Notes under the pieces: model-generated
What the model was told of the DNA's origin: nothing
The model's database searches: none
What the model saw: only the letters and a program-made list of their open reading frames with translations
In this document: positions 1-13,657 of the stretch, piece by piece
Layout: each line of letters begins with the position of its first letter
How positions within the stretch are numbered: the first letter of the stretch is position 1
Origin: Alligator mississippiensis
Lineage: Eukaryota > Chordata > Crocodylia > Alligatoridae
Direction: 5' to 3'
DNA: 64,000 nt
NCBI RefSeq assembly: GCF_030867095.1
Contig: NC_081831.1
Location: forward strand, 66,974,716-67,038,715
Translations under genes and position numbers: made by a program

Positions 1-2399
1 TTTCAGATTTAAATATTGGAATTTGAAATTCTGTTGTCATTGTCTCTTTGGACAAATGACCAGTCACTTGACTTTTGCAAAGTTTCCTTTATTTTCACAG
101 AAGTTGATGGTACAATATTTCAAGCTGTTTTCCACAACCCTTCATCCTGCTACCTAGCAGTGGAGGCTGAAGGCATGTAAAAGCAGGTAAGCCAATCTGA
201 TAAGGAAAGATGTTTCACAAAACCAATTTATAACGCAAGTTAAGATTGCAACTGTTTGACTCGGAATAAGAAAGTCTCTCTGTCTACCAGGAGCATCCAA
301 TTTAATCAAAAATATTCAGTAGATGTTTATTAAATGGAAATAGAAACCAAATTCCCTAAGATCTGAATTGCTCATCAAAACTTACTTCTTAACAGTCTCT
401 TCATTACTGGGACAGTCCAGTCCAGTCCTAAGAGACATGGAGTACTCTTGGCTGCCATTGACTTTAGTGGGTGAAAACTTGGTTCCAGAGACTTTTATTA
501 AAATGCGATAATTTAGTTTTGAGAGAGGATTAAAATTAAGCTAGTTACCTAGTCTACAAAATAATAGTAGTACCAGAAATGGTGGCTTAATACAAAATAT
601 CATCAGGTGATCGTGCCCTCAAAGTATGTAACAGAGAGAGAGAACGGTGGGCCACGTCCTGAAAGGAGGTGACCTCATACCCCCCACAAAGGTGGAGCCA
701 AAAGGAGTTGAGAGCTCTTGGCAACTTAGTGTTTGGCCAGTTTGTAATAATATCCCAGCACTAACCCACTCCATACCTTACAGCGTATTACAGGAATAGA
801 AATTGATTGGAAATCTGTAGAGCAAGGTAGTAAATATGGGTAGGATGAGACTTATCTACAGCTGCAGAAAATGCTCTTAGCCAGCTAGATGCTCCCCTTT
901 ATTTTCTGTAATCAGGAAGTTTTAAGACTTAACGAAGCATCAGTGAAATTGAGGGCAGCCTTGGGGAGCTGTTCTTGCAGTTCCACCTAATACTATTCTC
1001 AGCTCTTTCTGCTAGTTTTAGAAATAATCAGAATGATTATTGTAGCAAGAGGGGTAATCTGAAGCCACTTGCATGTGGGTTTTCTTAATCTAGTAGTTCA
1101 ACCTTCATTTGCTTGGCTGGCCACTACAAAAAGATCTGGTATCGAACACAAGCACTATAGTATGCATTATAGATAGATTGTACTTTAAAAAAAATAATCA
1201 ATATTGAATAAGTACAAAAAGCATTTAAAATATCAATGCCACCTCTGTCTTGCCTTTTCTCCAGTAGGGATTTAAAAGTGGTTTCATTTTTCAGAGGCAG
1301 ATGGTATATTTTTGTTTTCTCAGCAAGGTGTAAAATAACATGTCAGAGCCTCAGCTGTACCAGCATGCATGATAATAGATGAGAATTTTTAAAAAAATAA
1401 TTACCTTTCAAAGCAAGCAGGATTGTTGGGGCTAAGCATGAAAGTATCTGGTTCAGATGATGAACTTGCCGATGATTTGTCTAGGAACATCTCCCTTTGG
1501 ATAAACCGGTTTTTGAAGAAAAATTTGTTGTCTCTAGAGCCAAGATATTTTCTTTCTTCCCAAAAAGCATAAGTGCACTTTCTTCTTTGCTCTTGAACTG
1601 AAGGTTTTGCAACACAGTAGTCAGGGTTGGCTCGTATTCCAGCTCTTGAGATGCCAACTGACAGCCTGATTTAAGAACATAAATGCTGATATTCGTCCTT
1701 CACGTGCAACAAGAGAGAGGAGGGGAAAGTCTTCTATTCAAGCACTTGAATAGAAGCAGTCTGAGCCAGCCAGTTCCCTCTTTTGGCTGCTGTAGGCAAC
1801 AGTTAGATTGTAGAAGGCAAGGTAGCTCTCCTCCAGCACTACTGTACCTCATCAGGGGAGAAAGAGGAGAGAGGGAAAGCAGAGGCTGCAAGCTACACTA
1901 CAAGCAAAGTTTGTACAAGCCTTTCTTTAACCCTTTAGAGCTAATGGGCTGCAAATGGACTCCGCTTTGTACGCAGCAGCCAGACATGAAGTAAAGCTTA
2001 ACCCTGGAGGAAAAATCAGTTAACTTTTCCATAGTCTCTGGAGAGTGCATAGGGCTTTATTTAACACCTAATGGTGTGTTTGCTAGAAAAACCTCACTGC
2101 AGCCTTAATGAGCAATAGCCTAAACAATTCCTTCTGTCTCTGGAATAAAAGCATCTTTTATAGGAGGAGACCATTGTGATTGTATGTAAGGATTGCTTAT
2201 TGGCATCAATGGCTTTGATGTCTCGTGAAATGGAATTAGAAATGTTGCTCCTAAGCTTCGGATCAAAAGGCACTGTATTGGCTCTTTTCTGTGAGACAAG
2301 GCAAAGCTTCACCTGTGGTTATGAAGCCATAATTCACATGTAGTAGAGTCTCCCACCTGAGAACTATAAAGCATTGCACAGAGTGCATTAAGCACCACA
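1..2399. other. Gene-free, mostly unique DNA
   Basis: No coding exon or clear transposon is recognisable. Short open frames have no protein-like composition. The only notable structure is the hairpin at 1731-1756. Confidence 0.6.
1731..1756. repeat. Perfect 12-bp inverted repeat with 2-base loop
   Basis: CTTCTATTCAAG, then CA, then CTTGAATAGAAG. An isolated perfect hairpin in unique sequence. Confidence 0.85.
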
Positions 2400-2585
2400 G
2401 CTGAGGCAGAGCAATGTTATTTTCACCACTTTACTGAAGTGGGACTCAAAACACAGAGAGGTCTAAGTGACCTACCCAGGGTTACAGAACAAATTAGTGG
2501 CAGTCAAGATGACATCCCAGGAACCTCAGTCTACTCATTAAACCATTAGACCAATGTGCCTCAATCAGGTGCAGAGCAGCAGCCA
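2400..2585 (-). repeat. MIR SINE relic
   Basis: Reverse-complement MIR: AAGTGACCTACCCAGGGTTAC, then AGTGGCAGTCAAGATGAC and CATTAAACCATTAGACCA, matching in order the antisense MIR core and 5' part. Confidence 0.7.
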
Positions 2586-5500
2586 ATTATTTAAATCCCC
2601 GAATACTTGTGACCCCTTTGCATTTACTATCAGGGTCAAAAACATATTAGGATAAATCTATTTAACTGGGTAGGTGTGGTTTAAGAGGCTGGTAGAGAGG
2701 CACGGTTCTTGGAGGGAAGTAAGACAGTAAGATTTTCTTTGTTTTATTTTGTAATAACATTTTCTGTCTCCCATTTGCCTTTTATGACCACAGTGCTGAG
2801 GCACAATTCTGCCAGCTGCACATTGCACTCACCAGCCATTTCACTGCAGTGGGAGAAGATGTTTCCCTCCTCAGGAAAGGGACAAGGGACACATTCAGGT
2901 GGGAGAGAGCAATCTGGTAAGCATAAGCAAGCTTATAATAAGACAGACCACTTTCTTTAGTGGGCAGGTGGTGTCCACTGAGTCGCAGAGGGCAATGGAG
3001 GAGTGGTAATTTTTAACGTGACGATTAGAAGAGTGGGCTCCATCCTGCGTCTCAGCACATGTGATAGAGGGGAAAGGGAATAAATCAGCAGGACATGGAA
3101 GGAGCTCTTCCTCCTTTACTCTTCCAGCTATAGTGCATAGCTTTTGTGCTCATATAGTAAATTATTTATAAGCATCCCTTGTGTTCATACATGCAAGTGT
3201 GTGCATACATATGCGTGTGCACACACACACACATACCCACCTACCCTTTCTTGCCTTCTCTGTGTCCATGGAGGGTTGCACATCAATAGAGAAAGCCATT
3301 TCCATTGAAGAATGATTCCCAAAATGAACTTTGCTTCTCAGACTAGTTTCTACTAGACCTGCATCTACTAGAAAGAATAAGACTGGAGGGGCGGGGGGCA
3401 GTGTCTACTACGTAATGGAAGCCGGAATGGATTGTCCAAGGCTTGAACTGGGCCACAAGAACTGAATGCCTCATCTACTGGTACAGATAGCATGTGAGAC
3501 ACAAGTGTAGGACACCGTGGGCTTGGGGGATGGCTTCACTGCCTGCATTGTATCCATTCTTCTGGAGTTTCAGTTTCCAGAACTGACAAACGCTAAGAAA
3601 AAATTACCTTCCCCTCTCAAAAAGCTAAGTCAAGCCTTTCAAAAGGATTCCTTTCTGATTTGGTTTCCTCTTTCCTTTTTATTGCATTATTATCCCAGAT
3701 AGCAAGCCTGGCAGTCACACAGCCTACACCATGGACACTGAATCCCCCCATAACCCTGCAGCATGGACAAACTGAGTCTGAAGGAATGGGACTCTATAGA
3801 GAGAGATTGAACCCAAATTTGTGCACTGGATTTTTTTCTGAAAAATTCTTTATAAACAAACCATGTTCACTTACCCCACCGATCCCAAGCAGATAGCCTC
3901 TCAGGTGAAAGCATATAGGTCTTGCTTAGCTAGGAATGAATTTTTACAGCTGAGTTATGAGCCCCTGGAAAAAGGCAAGTGTATAATTGAAATGCTGAGA
4001 CCCCTGACACAAACACTGCTGGCAGGCACAGCTGAAATGAAATGCCCTATCTCCCTATCAGTAGATCTGCTCTTCTCTGCTCCAGTTATTTTTCCTTTGA
4101 TGATGCTGCAGTAAATTGTCTGTCCCCTTGCAGAGCAGCACCACTGCTTGCTAGATGGCCAGTCCCATATTTCTTGTTTTCTCTCTGGTAGGGTATAATA
4201 AAGATAAATGCATTTTAGAAAATGCTGCGATTTTCCAGCTGAGGCTGGTAAATGCTTGGCTGGTTGAATGGCCCCTAAGTCACTAAGATACATGTAAGGC
4301 TTCTTCCTTATTGTCTTTCTTGAGCTGGCCAAAATAAAAAGAATCATGCTTACCAACAGGAGTGCAAGCTCAAATCTTCTTGGAGGAATACATGATTTTT
4401 GCCAGTTGATGCCATTTTCCAACAGCTGTTGAACATTTAGGGGTGCAGGATGGAGGGTTGCTTAAAATGTAACCTCTGTGAAACTTCACATCCATACCTG
4501 TTTTATATAAACCTGCTTCCTGTATTGGACCTATAATTTCAATGGTGACTTTTTTGCTTTGGATGGTCCTAGTCTTGTCTTATAATATTTTGGACTTAAT
4601 AAACCATAAGCAGCATGCTTGTTTCAGTAAACTTGATAAGGCATATACAGAATGTTCCTGTAGTATAGGGGATGACCTATCATACAAGGATTTTATCCTA
4701 TGAACAAGATGTGTATGCTGTATTTTTGGATCTTGAAATATTGCTTTCAATATAGATGCAGTTAACAAAGAAAGAGCGTGTGCCTTTCAAAACCCCTTGT
4801 TTCCTTACTCATCTGCTACAGAGCCCTTTCGAGACTCTTCAACAGAAACTACCAGCCTCAAACTCAAGTGATCTCCTGTGATTACTGAATAGGGTTCTGT
4901 GTGGGGAAGATTCAGAGCCAAGGTGAAGTGTCTCTTTTTTGCACTCAACAGAGATTTGCAGATTCTGGGATTCTGACATTCACACAGTTGGAACCATCTG
5001 AAATACTGTGAACAAAACCAGTAGTTGAAGTCGAAGCTCCAACTGTGAAGGTTTGAGAGCATTTTAGCTGATCTGTAATTTTGAATTGGGAAAGGAGTGA
5101 ACCTTGTTCTGTGTTTGGGAATATTGCTCATACTACATGCACACCTTATTGGAGATCACTGGCTGTTTCTTTTTCTATGCACATGTACTCTGCTAGCATT
5201 GATTTCTCCTCTGTCATCACAACTTCTTTTCCCCCCACCCATAAGCAGCAAAACCTCCTGTCCTTATAAGTCAACAGATGATTTTCCCTGAGTGAAGTCT
5301 ACAAGGTATGGTCTTAAGTAGAAATCAGTTGTTTGTCTCATGATACTCTAGCTAACTGAATTTGGGCTGACTTATGGAAAATCTAGGATGTATTCATCCT
5401 ATAACTCCATCTTTCCCCTGGGAACAGTCTTAGAAAGCCAGGCCAGATGGTTTGACTATTAGCTTAGCTCCATGAGCTGCTCATATTATTAATTGCACAT

Positions 5501-5829
5501 GGCCATAGTAATACCTAAGTACTTCTACATCCTCATGGCATTTTACCAATACTCACTTAACCTTCAAACCTTCCACAGCAGGACACAAGGAGGGAAGTAT
5601 ATGTGGGCTTCCCAGTTCCCCATTTTAGTAGCTTTGACTCAGCTTGTGGTTACTAGAGACAAGTCTATTGCTGGCTACTTTGCAGAACTGCACAATGTCT
5701 TCTCAAGTGCCTGGGGAGCATAGCTACTGCCTTTATGTTTAGGAGCATGCTCTATACAACCTCCTTATTTGCCAGGCAGTTATGTTGGTAGGTGTAGAAT
5801 GGGTGAGAGCTGGTGTCCCTACCCCAGCC
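2586..5829. other. Gene-free, mostly unique DNA
   Basis: A CA microsatellite (3210-3242) is the only clear feature. A 155-codon minus-strand frame (3955-4422) shows no domain or motif and is taken as chance. Confidence 0.6.
3210..3242 (+). repeat. (CA)n microsatellite
   Basis: Run of CA units after a TGTGTGCATACATATG lead-in. Confidence 0.8.
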
Positions 5830-7545
5830 TGACCTATTAGCAATTATATTAAAAAACCTATGGAAGATGGGTGAGCTTCCAGAGGAATGGAAAAAGTCCA
5901 ATGCGGTACTTACCTTTACAATCGGGGAAAAAGGAGGACCAAGGGAATTATAGATTGGTCAGCCTGACTTCAATATCTGAACAATATTAAGGAAAAAAAA
6001 TCATTAAGCAATTTGTATATGCCTAGAGGCTGATAAGGTAAAAATGTAATGGCCAAGGTGGATTTGTAGAATAAATTATGTCAAGTCAATTCCTCCTTTT
6101 CTAGAGCTGGTCTACTGAATGGAGTAGACAGTAGATGTGATACTTCTTGACTTTTGCCCCATGTGGTATTCACATAGGCAAACTAGTGAAATGTTGTATG
6201 GATGACACTACTTTTAGGTGGGTGTATATAGCTAACTGAAAAAGACACACACAGAGAGTAGTTATCAACAGTTTTCTGTCAAATGGGGAAGACGTATACA
6301 ACAGGGTGCTGCAGGAACCTGTCCTGAGCACAGTTCAGTGCAATATTTTCACTATTGACTTGGATGAGAAATAGAGAATGCACTTTACAAATTTGAAGAC
6401 GGCAAAGAAGCTGGACAGGTTGTAAGGGCTTTGGAGGACAGGTTTAGAATGCAGATGATTTTCTACATTGGAAAAAATGGTCTGACTTCAACAAGATGGA
6501 AATCAATTAAGACAAGTGAAAATCCTATTCTGAGGAAGGAAACGCCAAATGCACATATACAAAGTGGGAAATAACTAGGTTGGCATCTGCACTGCAGTGA
6601 GGGAGCTGGCCACAATCAGAATATGAATGAAAAACATGATATTCTTGCAAAAAAGGGCCAATGTCATTTTGGGAGACATTAACAGGAGAATCATATATAA
6701 GAGCTGGCAGGTAATTACTCTGCTCCGCTAAGCACTGGGTGACTGGAGAACTGCGTTTAAGTTTTGGGCACCAGAATTTAAGAAAGAAGTAGACAAATTG
6801 GAAAGAGTCCAGAGGGAAGCAGCAAGAATGACAAGCAATTTAGAAAATGTGACCTATGAGGAAAGGTTGAAAGAAGTGGGTTTGTTTAATATTAGAAAAT
6901 AGAAGCAAGTGTAAGAACATAAAAATTTTCCAGGCTGTGAAGACTTGACAGGCGGCAATGATCAGTTGTTCTCTACGACCTCCAAAGGTAGGGCAAGAAC
7001 AAATCAGCCTAATTTGCAGAAAGGAAGATACCTATTTAGATTTGTTTTCTCTTATTATCTAACCAATACGGATAGTGAAGCACTACAGGAAGCTACCTAA
7101 GGAGGTTGTCGAATTCTTATCATTAGAAGCCTTTAAGAGCAGGTTACATAAATAGCTATCAGAGATGACCTAGGTATACTTGGTGTGGCAGATTAACATT
7201 TACCTTGCAAAGAGGAAGAGAACTTACTGCTTGCTAGCTGATCCATTGCAACTGTTTTATCTGTCCACTCCTATCTTACTGTAAGTGAAGTTAAAATATG
7301 GTAACTTGACCTTGTTTCATTCAGAGCTAAATTGTCCTGGTTTAATTTTTATTCATCACAAGCTAGGAGCAGGCTGACAAAAATGGTTACAACAGATTCT
7401 CCTGAACAATGGTGAATCTCCCCCACTTTTAAAGTAGTGGTATTATTCATCTGTCCACGTCCTTATCCTGCCTCAGTGAAGGAGGATGAGCTAGATGATC
7501 ACTTGAAAGCCCTTCCAGCCATATATTTCTATAATTTCTATTATT
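5830..7545 (+). mobile_element. Old CR1 LINE, heavily decayed
   Basis: Plus-orientation CR1 relic. Recognisable pieces include the segment before the NYRP block (5860-5970), the region around motif B and the following Leu-Asp block (6305-6375), the EYCV..F-like block (6740-6900), and the 3' end GAGCTAGATGATC...CCTTCCAGCC (about 7488-7520) followed by remains of the tail. No open frame survives. It is much older than the copies at 11.4 and 48 kb. Confidence 0.8.
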
Positions 7546-10243
7546 CCTGTCTATGGAAGTGCTTAACAGATGCCTATTAGAATGTGACGAGCTTAAGAAG
7601 AGGCATAAACCAGAGTCTTCTGCTCCTGAGACGCACCTTTTTCTGGAAAATCTCCTTAGGTGGCTTACAATACACCCATGGCATTGTACTCAGGTGTAGA
7701 CAGTGGAGATGCTTGTGGGCATGCCTACAGCATAATGTGAGGATATCGCTCCATCTGCACTGCAGAGCTGATTGCAATACAGTTGGATACCCCTAAACTG
7801 GCTTCAGTTGAGCTCTCTTGGGTTTCAGTAGTAGCAAGGATGTAGCATGGTCTTCAGTGTGAACTAGTGGCCTGAGTTAGTTCCCAGGGTCCCTGCTTGA
7901 CTTGTGCAGCCTGTGCTGGTGTCTGGGTCACCAGAGTACCTCTATCCAATACCTGGTCCAGCTGGTTGAAAGTTAGCACAGGAATGTCTGCATGTGCCAT
8001 AGCCATGCTTGTGACTGAAGTGTGTGCTTGCTCACAGGTGCACAACTTAGCCCATTACAAGGGACAGGGCTCTGATGGAGAGATGCTGGCCCTTTTTTAT
8101 GAAAGAAGTGAACAAAGAGTGTTGTTGTCATACGCTGTGTCAGAGAGCAGGTCCTGGCCCTTCAATTTGCTGCAACAGATTTTGTAATGGGTGCTTCAGC
8201 AAAATTCCCATGTAGGTTCTCCGAGCATGGTGCTATGACGGTCACAAACCAGGAGTCCAGTCTGCCTGGGTCAATGCAGCTGCTGAGTGTTTTAGGAGCA
8301 TTTATCATTTGCGTTGCTGTTTTAAGTATTCAGTGGTCATACACAGGATGCTACATGCAGAGCAGCCTTGGAGTATGAATTTTGTGTCATTGTGATAAAT
8401 AAACTTATGAAGAGGGAGGGAGTATTTTAAATCCCAGGGATGGTATTGGCACTGGATTACAGGGATTGCATAGAATAATGTGAGTCTCAGCTCTGCATTT
8501 CAAGCAGGGCCAGCTGAAACAGTCAGTGCTAACTCTCAGCTTTTCCAGGTCCATTTGTGAACCAGCAAGTGGGACAGATTTCCTTGCTTTCTTTGCAGGA
8601 TTTTTAGAGTCCTCCTCACAGCAGCCCCTGGTAGGGAGATGGATTGTCTGCATTCATCATTACAGTGAATGGATTAAACGTATCTGGCCCTGTCTGTAAT
8701 AGATAATTTAAGCATTATAGTGCCTCACTACACCTGTAACACACCACGTGTCCATGCACCAAAATGTTGCTCACAGTGCACAGGCATTCATTCACACCAC
8801 AGTAGAACCACGCTCGCTCCGCTCCTGACAAGTGTAAAGTAGAGGGTGACAGTGGCCAGAAGTGATGTTTTATGGGTACTAATGAATGAAGCTCTTCCAT
8901 TGCAATGTTCTGTGGAGTGTGTTGATCTCATTCCCCCATCTTTCAGGGAAAACAGAAGGTCAGAGAGGAGACGAGCTCCCTGTTTTTCAGAGGTGCTGAT
9001 TGAGCATACAAGCTCCACAGGACTCTCCAATTCTCAGCACCTTTCAAAAGCAAATGGCTGAATCTTCCAGGATCAGAGAGCAAGTCAGGGGTACAGCTAG
9101 GGATAGCTCCTGGCTCTCTGACCCCAAGTCTTGCACTTTAACCTCTCCTTTGAAATAAGGTAAATCCCAAATTTCCTGTCCTTAGGAAATTCAATTCAGT
9201 TCCTAGGTCCAAGGGACTCGGGTGAATTTCTAGAAGCTCTTGTAGTCTGTTTGGGTCTGGGCCATTGCTGGAATACATTCCTGATCCCATGTGAGCGTAG
9301 CAACTCCTTTTCATTTTCATCAGTTGAAATAGGCATTGATATTAAAAGTCATTATTCAGGCTTGTTTTACGGTCCAGCTGTGCTGCTTCACAGGTGATCT
9401 TAACAAGACTGATGACCATGTACAGTGAATATTAACAGCTAATCCTTTTTTAGCAACAAGGTAATGGACTGGGTTCCATGTGAATAGGCTGTTTTCCTTC
9501 ATGACAGACAAATAATCCATGCAGACAGGGCGGTATTTGGCAGGAATTAGATAAAAAGTAGAATTTACTAACATTCACAATTTCTACAGCAGGGCTGTGC
9601 CTCTGAGGAGAATCAGCAGGGAGCCACAACAACAGAGCCAGCAATTTCAATGTAAAAATCGGTGCATATTTCTGCTGGCATGTTCCATCTATTTTTCCTG
9701 AAATTCTCCATATTCCTGATGGATCCTGCAAGATGCCCCTGCTTTTTCCCAGCTTCGCTGTCATCCTCCCACCACGCATCTCTGCCCCTCTTCTCTCCTT
9801 CTCCATTACAATCCTGGAAGGGTTAGATTTCCCCTCAGTGTCAAGTAATGCTGCTCCTTGAGCAGACAGATGAGTCACCCTTCAGACACCTGGCATATTC
9901 CTTTCTATGTGGTGGAAATGATCTTGATGCCTCTACACAGCACCAGTCTGGGAACTAGGCCCTTTTGGCTCCAAAGAGCCATGTTGACACCAGCAGGGTC
10001 CATGCAGATTTCTGCCCACAGGAACAGCTCATAGGACTATTGCTATGTGATAGTTGACTCCCTGAAAGGGGGCTGGCTTCACAGCACAGACAGTGCTCAA
10101 AGCAGTCTCAAATGGCAACATGTACATTAAAATCTAATTACAATTGCAAGGCAGTGCCCATGACTTTATCACATGCAATAGCACCATGGTAGAATGGATA
10201 GGAAATATGAAAATACTGAAGGAGAGAAGCTAGGTGGAAAAGG
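7546..10243. other. Gene-free DNA
   Basis: Apart from the MIR relic at 9060-9148 I recognise nothing here. Several 60-140-codon frames lack any family signature. Confidence 0.55.
9060..9148 (-). repeat. MIR SINE relic
   Basis: AGAGAGCAAGTCAGGGGTACA, followed by TCCTGGCTCTCTGACCCCAA and GCACTTTAACCTCT, the antisense MIR core. Confidence 0.6.
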
Positions 10244-10251
10244 GCTTGATC

Positions 10252-10529
10252 CAGTAACACAGCAAGGGGGGGCGCGGGCGAGGTGACCGCCCTGGGTGCT
10301 GAAGCAAAGGGGCGCCAACAGTCACTGCCAAGCCGCGGCAGGACGCAGGATGGAGTCGCAAGCAGCTTGTTTTGAGGGGGCGCAGGGACAGCGGGAAGGC
10401 GGCTCCCACTCCTGCATGCACTCCAGGGCAAGCATGGGGGGGCATGCGGCCCCCAGGTCTGTGCGGGGCGAGGGCAGGCTGTCACTGCAGGCTTGCCCCT
10501 GGGTGCCAAACTTCCTTGCTACGGTACTG
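10252..10529 (+). mobile_element. hAT-type MITE with 8-bp TSDs (copy A)
   Basis: 278 bp. The left end CAGTAACACAGCAAGG pairs with the right end CCTTGCTACGGTACTG as imperfect terminal inverted repeats. The flanks are gcttgatc (10244-10251) and ggttgatc (10530-10537), an 8-bp target-site duplication with one mismatch, as made by hAT transposases. The interior is GC-rich and similar to the element at 30433-30719 in the same orientation. No transposase frame, so non-autonomous. Confidence 0.85.
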
Positions 10530-10537
10530 GGTTGATC

Positions 10538-11164
10538 TATACAGTCTCCCTGAAATTTTGGGTTTTTGCAGATCCAAGACCTAACTTTGGTTTGAGCTCA
10601 ACTCTTACAAACCAAGAAAACCAACTTCCTGGCAAGGATCCTTTCAGGCCTAGCTTTAGGAGCTGTTTAAATATTCACAGATCTGCCTCATCCTATGAAA
10701 GGCTCCCAAGCAGATCACAAAGTCCAGTGCACAGAAGAAACAGATGTGGGTCAAAGGAAGTGCTAACTGCAGAAGTAGCTAAGTCACTTTCTTATGCCTC
10801 TCGCATTACTTATGTGTTTCACCATTAACAGATGGCTTTGTGCCTGTATTCAGAGGGGACCATCTCCTCATTTACAGCCATTAAATAATAATGACAGCAG
10901 TTCATTTTGAGAGGAAAATGCTGTGAGCAGAACACCATAACATCACATATCAGTTCTTTAGCAATGTTAGTCTTAAAGAAAAAGCATTTTTTTCTGTCTC
11001 ATTCACATAATGTCACAGGAGAAAACACTTTGTTCCACCCACACATTCGGTTTCAGATGTGCCACTTCCTGCAAGAAGCCAATGAACTCCACCAAAATAC
11101 AACTGACTGGAGCATGGCGTATTCTTTAGAACAGGGGGATTAAAAAACAATGAGTAACTCAAAA
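10538..11164. other. Gene-free DNA between hAT MITE and MIR
   Basis: Nothing recognisable beyond short chance frames. Confidence 0.6.
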
Positions 11165-11345
11165 GATCTACTCTTTGCTCTGCCTTTGATTTGCCCTGTG
11201 ATTCTGAGCAAGTCATTTAATCTGTCTGTATTTCATTGCACCTATCTGTAAAATCAGGATAATGATACTTGCCTACCTCAAGAGAGTACTGTCAGTTATA
11301 ATTGAGCCACTGGGGTTAAATGCTTTGAGACCCTAAGATAAAAGA
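11165..11345 (+). repeat. MIR SINE relic
   Basis: Plus-orientation MIR: CCTGTGATTCTGAGCAAGTC, TTTAATCTGTCTGTATTTC, ATCTGTAAAATCAGGATAAT and TACTTGCCTACCTC in the canonical order. It lies immediately upstream of the CR1 starting at 11397. Confidence 0.85.
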
Positions 11346-11396
11346 ATTCATAGAAACAGCCCAGACTTTCACTCCACAGTGGAGCTGATTCTGAAT

Positions 11397-13657
11397 CGGC
11401 TACAGATCAGTGGTCACCTGGGGGACAGGTGACCACCAAATAATAGAATTCATCTTTAGGCGTCGAGTGGGAAAGGTAACTAGTAGGGTGGAAGTGCTAG
11501 ACTTTAGGAAGGCTGACTTCATTGAGGTCAGGTGTTTAGTCAATGACGCACTGCAGAGTAAGAGATTTGGCGAGATGGGATCCCAGGAAGGGTGGCTGTG
11601 CCTTAAAGGAAATGATCCTTCGGGCACCAAGGGAGATGATTCCAATGCGGAGGAAAGCGGGGAAAGGGGCCATAAGGCTTCCCTGGCTGACCAGAGAAAT
11701 TCAGAGCAGCCTAAGGGCAAAAAGGGAGCATATAAGTAGTGGAAACAGGGAGAGATTACTAAAGAGGAGTATACCTTCTCAGCTCGCAGTTGTAGGGAGG
11801 CAGTTAGAAAGGCCAAAGCTACCATGGAGCTGAGGATGGCATCCCAAGTTGAGGATAACAAAAATTTGTTTTTCAGATATAAGGGGAGTAAAAGAAAGGC
11901 CCAGGGTGGAATAGAACTGCTGCTGAATGGGCAAAAGCAATTGGTGACAGACAGGGAGGACAAGGCTGAACTTCTCAATGAGTTTTTTGCCTCAGTGTTC
12001 CTAAACAAGGGGCAAGACAAGTCTCACAGTGGGATTGTAGAGAGACAACAGCAGGGCACCAGACTACCAAGCGTTGACCCTGAGATGTTGCAGAGTCACT
12101 TGGAAGGACTGGATGCGTTTAAGTCAGCAGGCCCGGGTGAGCTCCATCCGAGGGTGCTGAAGGCACTGGCCGACATCATTGCACAGCCACTGGCAAGAAT
12201 ATTTGAACACTCGTGGAGCATGGGCCAGGTCCCAGAGGACTGGAAAAGGGCCAATGTGGTTCCTATTTTCAAGAAGGGGAGGAAGGAGGATCCAGGCAAC
12301 TATAGGCCAGTCAGTCTCACCTCCACCCTTGGCAAGGTCTTTGAAAAAATTATCAAGGCTCACATTTGCGAGAGCCCGGCAGGACAAATTATGCTGAGGG
12401 GAAACCAGCATGGGTTCGTAGCAGGTAGATCATGCCTGACTAATCTAGTCTCTTTTTATGACCAGGTTACAAAACACCTGGACGCAGGAGTAGGGGTTGA
12501 CATCATCTACTTAGACTTCAGGAAGGCCTTCAATATGGTATCCCACCCCATACTGGTGAACAAGTTAAGAGGCTGTGACTTGGATGATTACACAGTTTGG
12601 TGGATGGCAAATTGGCTAGAGGGTCATACCCAGAGAGTGGTGGATGGGATGGTATTGACCTGGAAGGACATGGGCAGTGGGGTCTTGCGGGGCTTGGTCC
12701 TTGGACTTATACTCTTCAATGTCTTCATCAGTGACTTGGACGAGGGAATGAAGTGTACTCTGTCCAAGTTTGCAGATGGTACAAAACTGTGGGGAGAAGT
12801 GGACACACCGGAGGGCAGGGAACAACTACAGGCAGACCTGGACAGGTTGGACAAATGGGCAGAAAACAACAGAATGCAGTTTAACAAGGAGAAATGCAAA
12901 GTGCTGCACCTAGGGAGGAAAAATGTCCAGCATACCTACTGCCTAGGAAATAACCTGCTCGGTAGCACAGAAGCGGAAAGGGATCTCGGAGTCCCAGTGG
13001 ACTCCAAGATGAACATGAGTCATCAGTGTGACGAGGCCATCAGAAAAGCTAATGGCACTTTATCATGCATCAGCAGATGCATGACAAACAGAGCCAAGGA
13101 GGTGATACTTCCCCTCTATCGGGCGCTGGTCAGACCACAGTTTGAGTACTGCGTGCATTTTGGGCGCCGCACTTCAAGAGGGACGTGGATAATCTGGAAG
13201 GGTCCAGAGAAGGGCCACTCATATGGTTAAGGGCCTGCAGGCCAAGCCCTATGAGGAGAGACTAGGGTACCTGGACCTCTTCAGCCTCCACGAGAGAAGG
13301 TTGAGAGGTGACCTTGTGGCTGCCTATAAGTTCATCATGGGGGCACAGAAGGGAATTGGTGAGGCTGTACTCACCAAGGCACCTCTGGGGGTCACAAGAA
13401 ATAATGGCCATAAGCTAGCAGAGAGCAGATTTAGACTGGACATTAGGAGGAACTTCTTCAGTTAGAGTGGCCAAAATCTGGAATGGGCTCCCAAGGGAGG
13501 TGGTGCTCTCCCCTACCCTGGGGGTCTTCAAGAGGAGGTTAGATAGGCATCTGGCTGGGGTCATCTGAACCCAGCACTCTTTCCTCCCTACACAGGGGGT
13601 TGGACTCAATGATCTATTGAGGTCCCTTCTGACCCTAACATCTATGAATCTATGAAT
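11397..13657 (+). mobile_element. CR1 LINE, 5'-truncated, mutated
   Basis: Same subfamily as the CR1 at 47988-50795 but in plus orientation and truncated further in, at the end of the endonuclease domain. It ends with TCTATGAATCTATGAATC, the CR1 tail repeat. Similarity to the other copy is obvious base by base over the reverse transcriptase region. Confidence 0.95.
11824..13465 (+). pseudogene. Broken CR1 reverse transcriptase
   Basis: A 468-codon frame (11824-13230) covers the reverse transcriptase, with NYRPVSLTS (159-167) and motif A LDFRKAFN, where the last residue of the block is Asn rather than Asp. The catalytic FADD box reads FADG (316-319) and motif B reads GVLRGLVLGL, so the enzyme would be dead. 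Near 13160 single-base deletions relative to the intact copy shift the frame. The C-terminal part continues in another frame (13223-13465) and is then stopped early. Upstream (11410-11823) the sequence is still CR1 but carries frameshifts and stops. This is a decayed copy with no expected product. Confidence 0.9.

Noticed and set aside
3955..4422. 155-codon minus-strand frame
   Set aside because: No recognisable motif and no splice or promoter context. Length is within chance for a 64-kb window.
10138..10828. Overlapping frames of 70-123 codons on both strands
   Set aside because: By-products of the GC-rich hAT MITE at 10252-10529.
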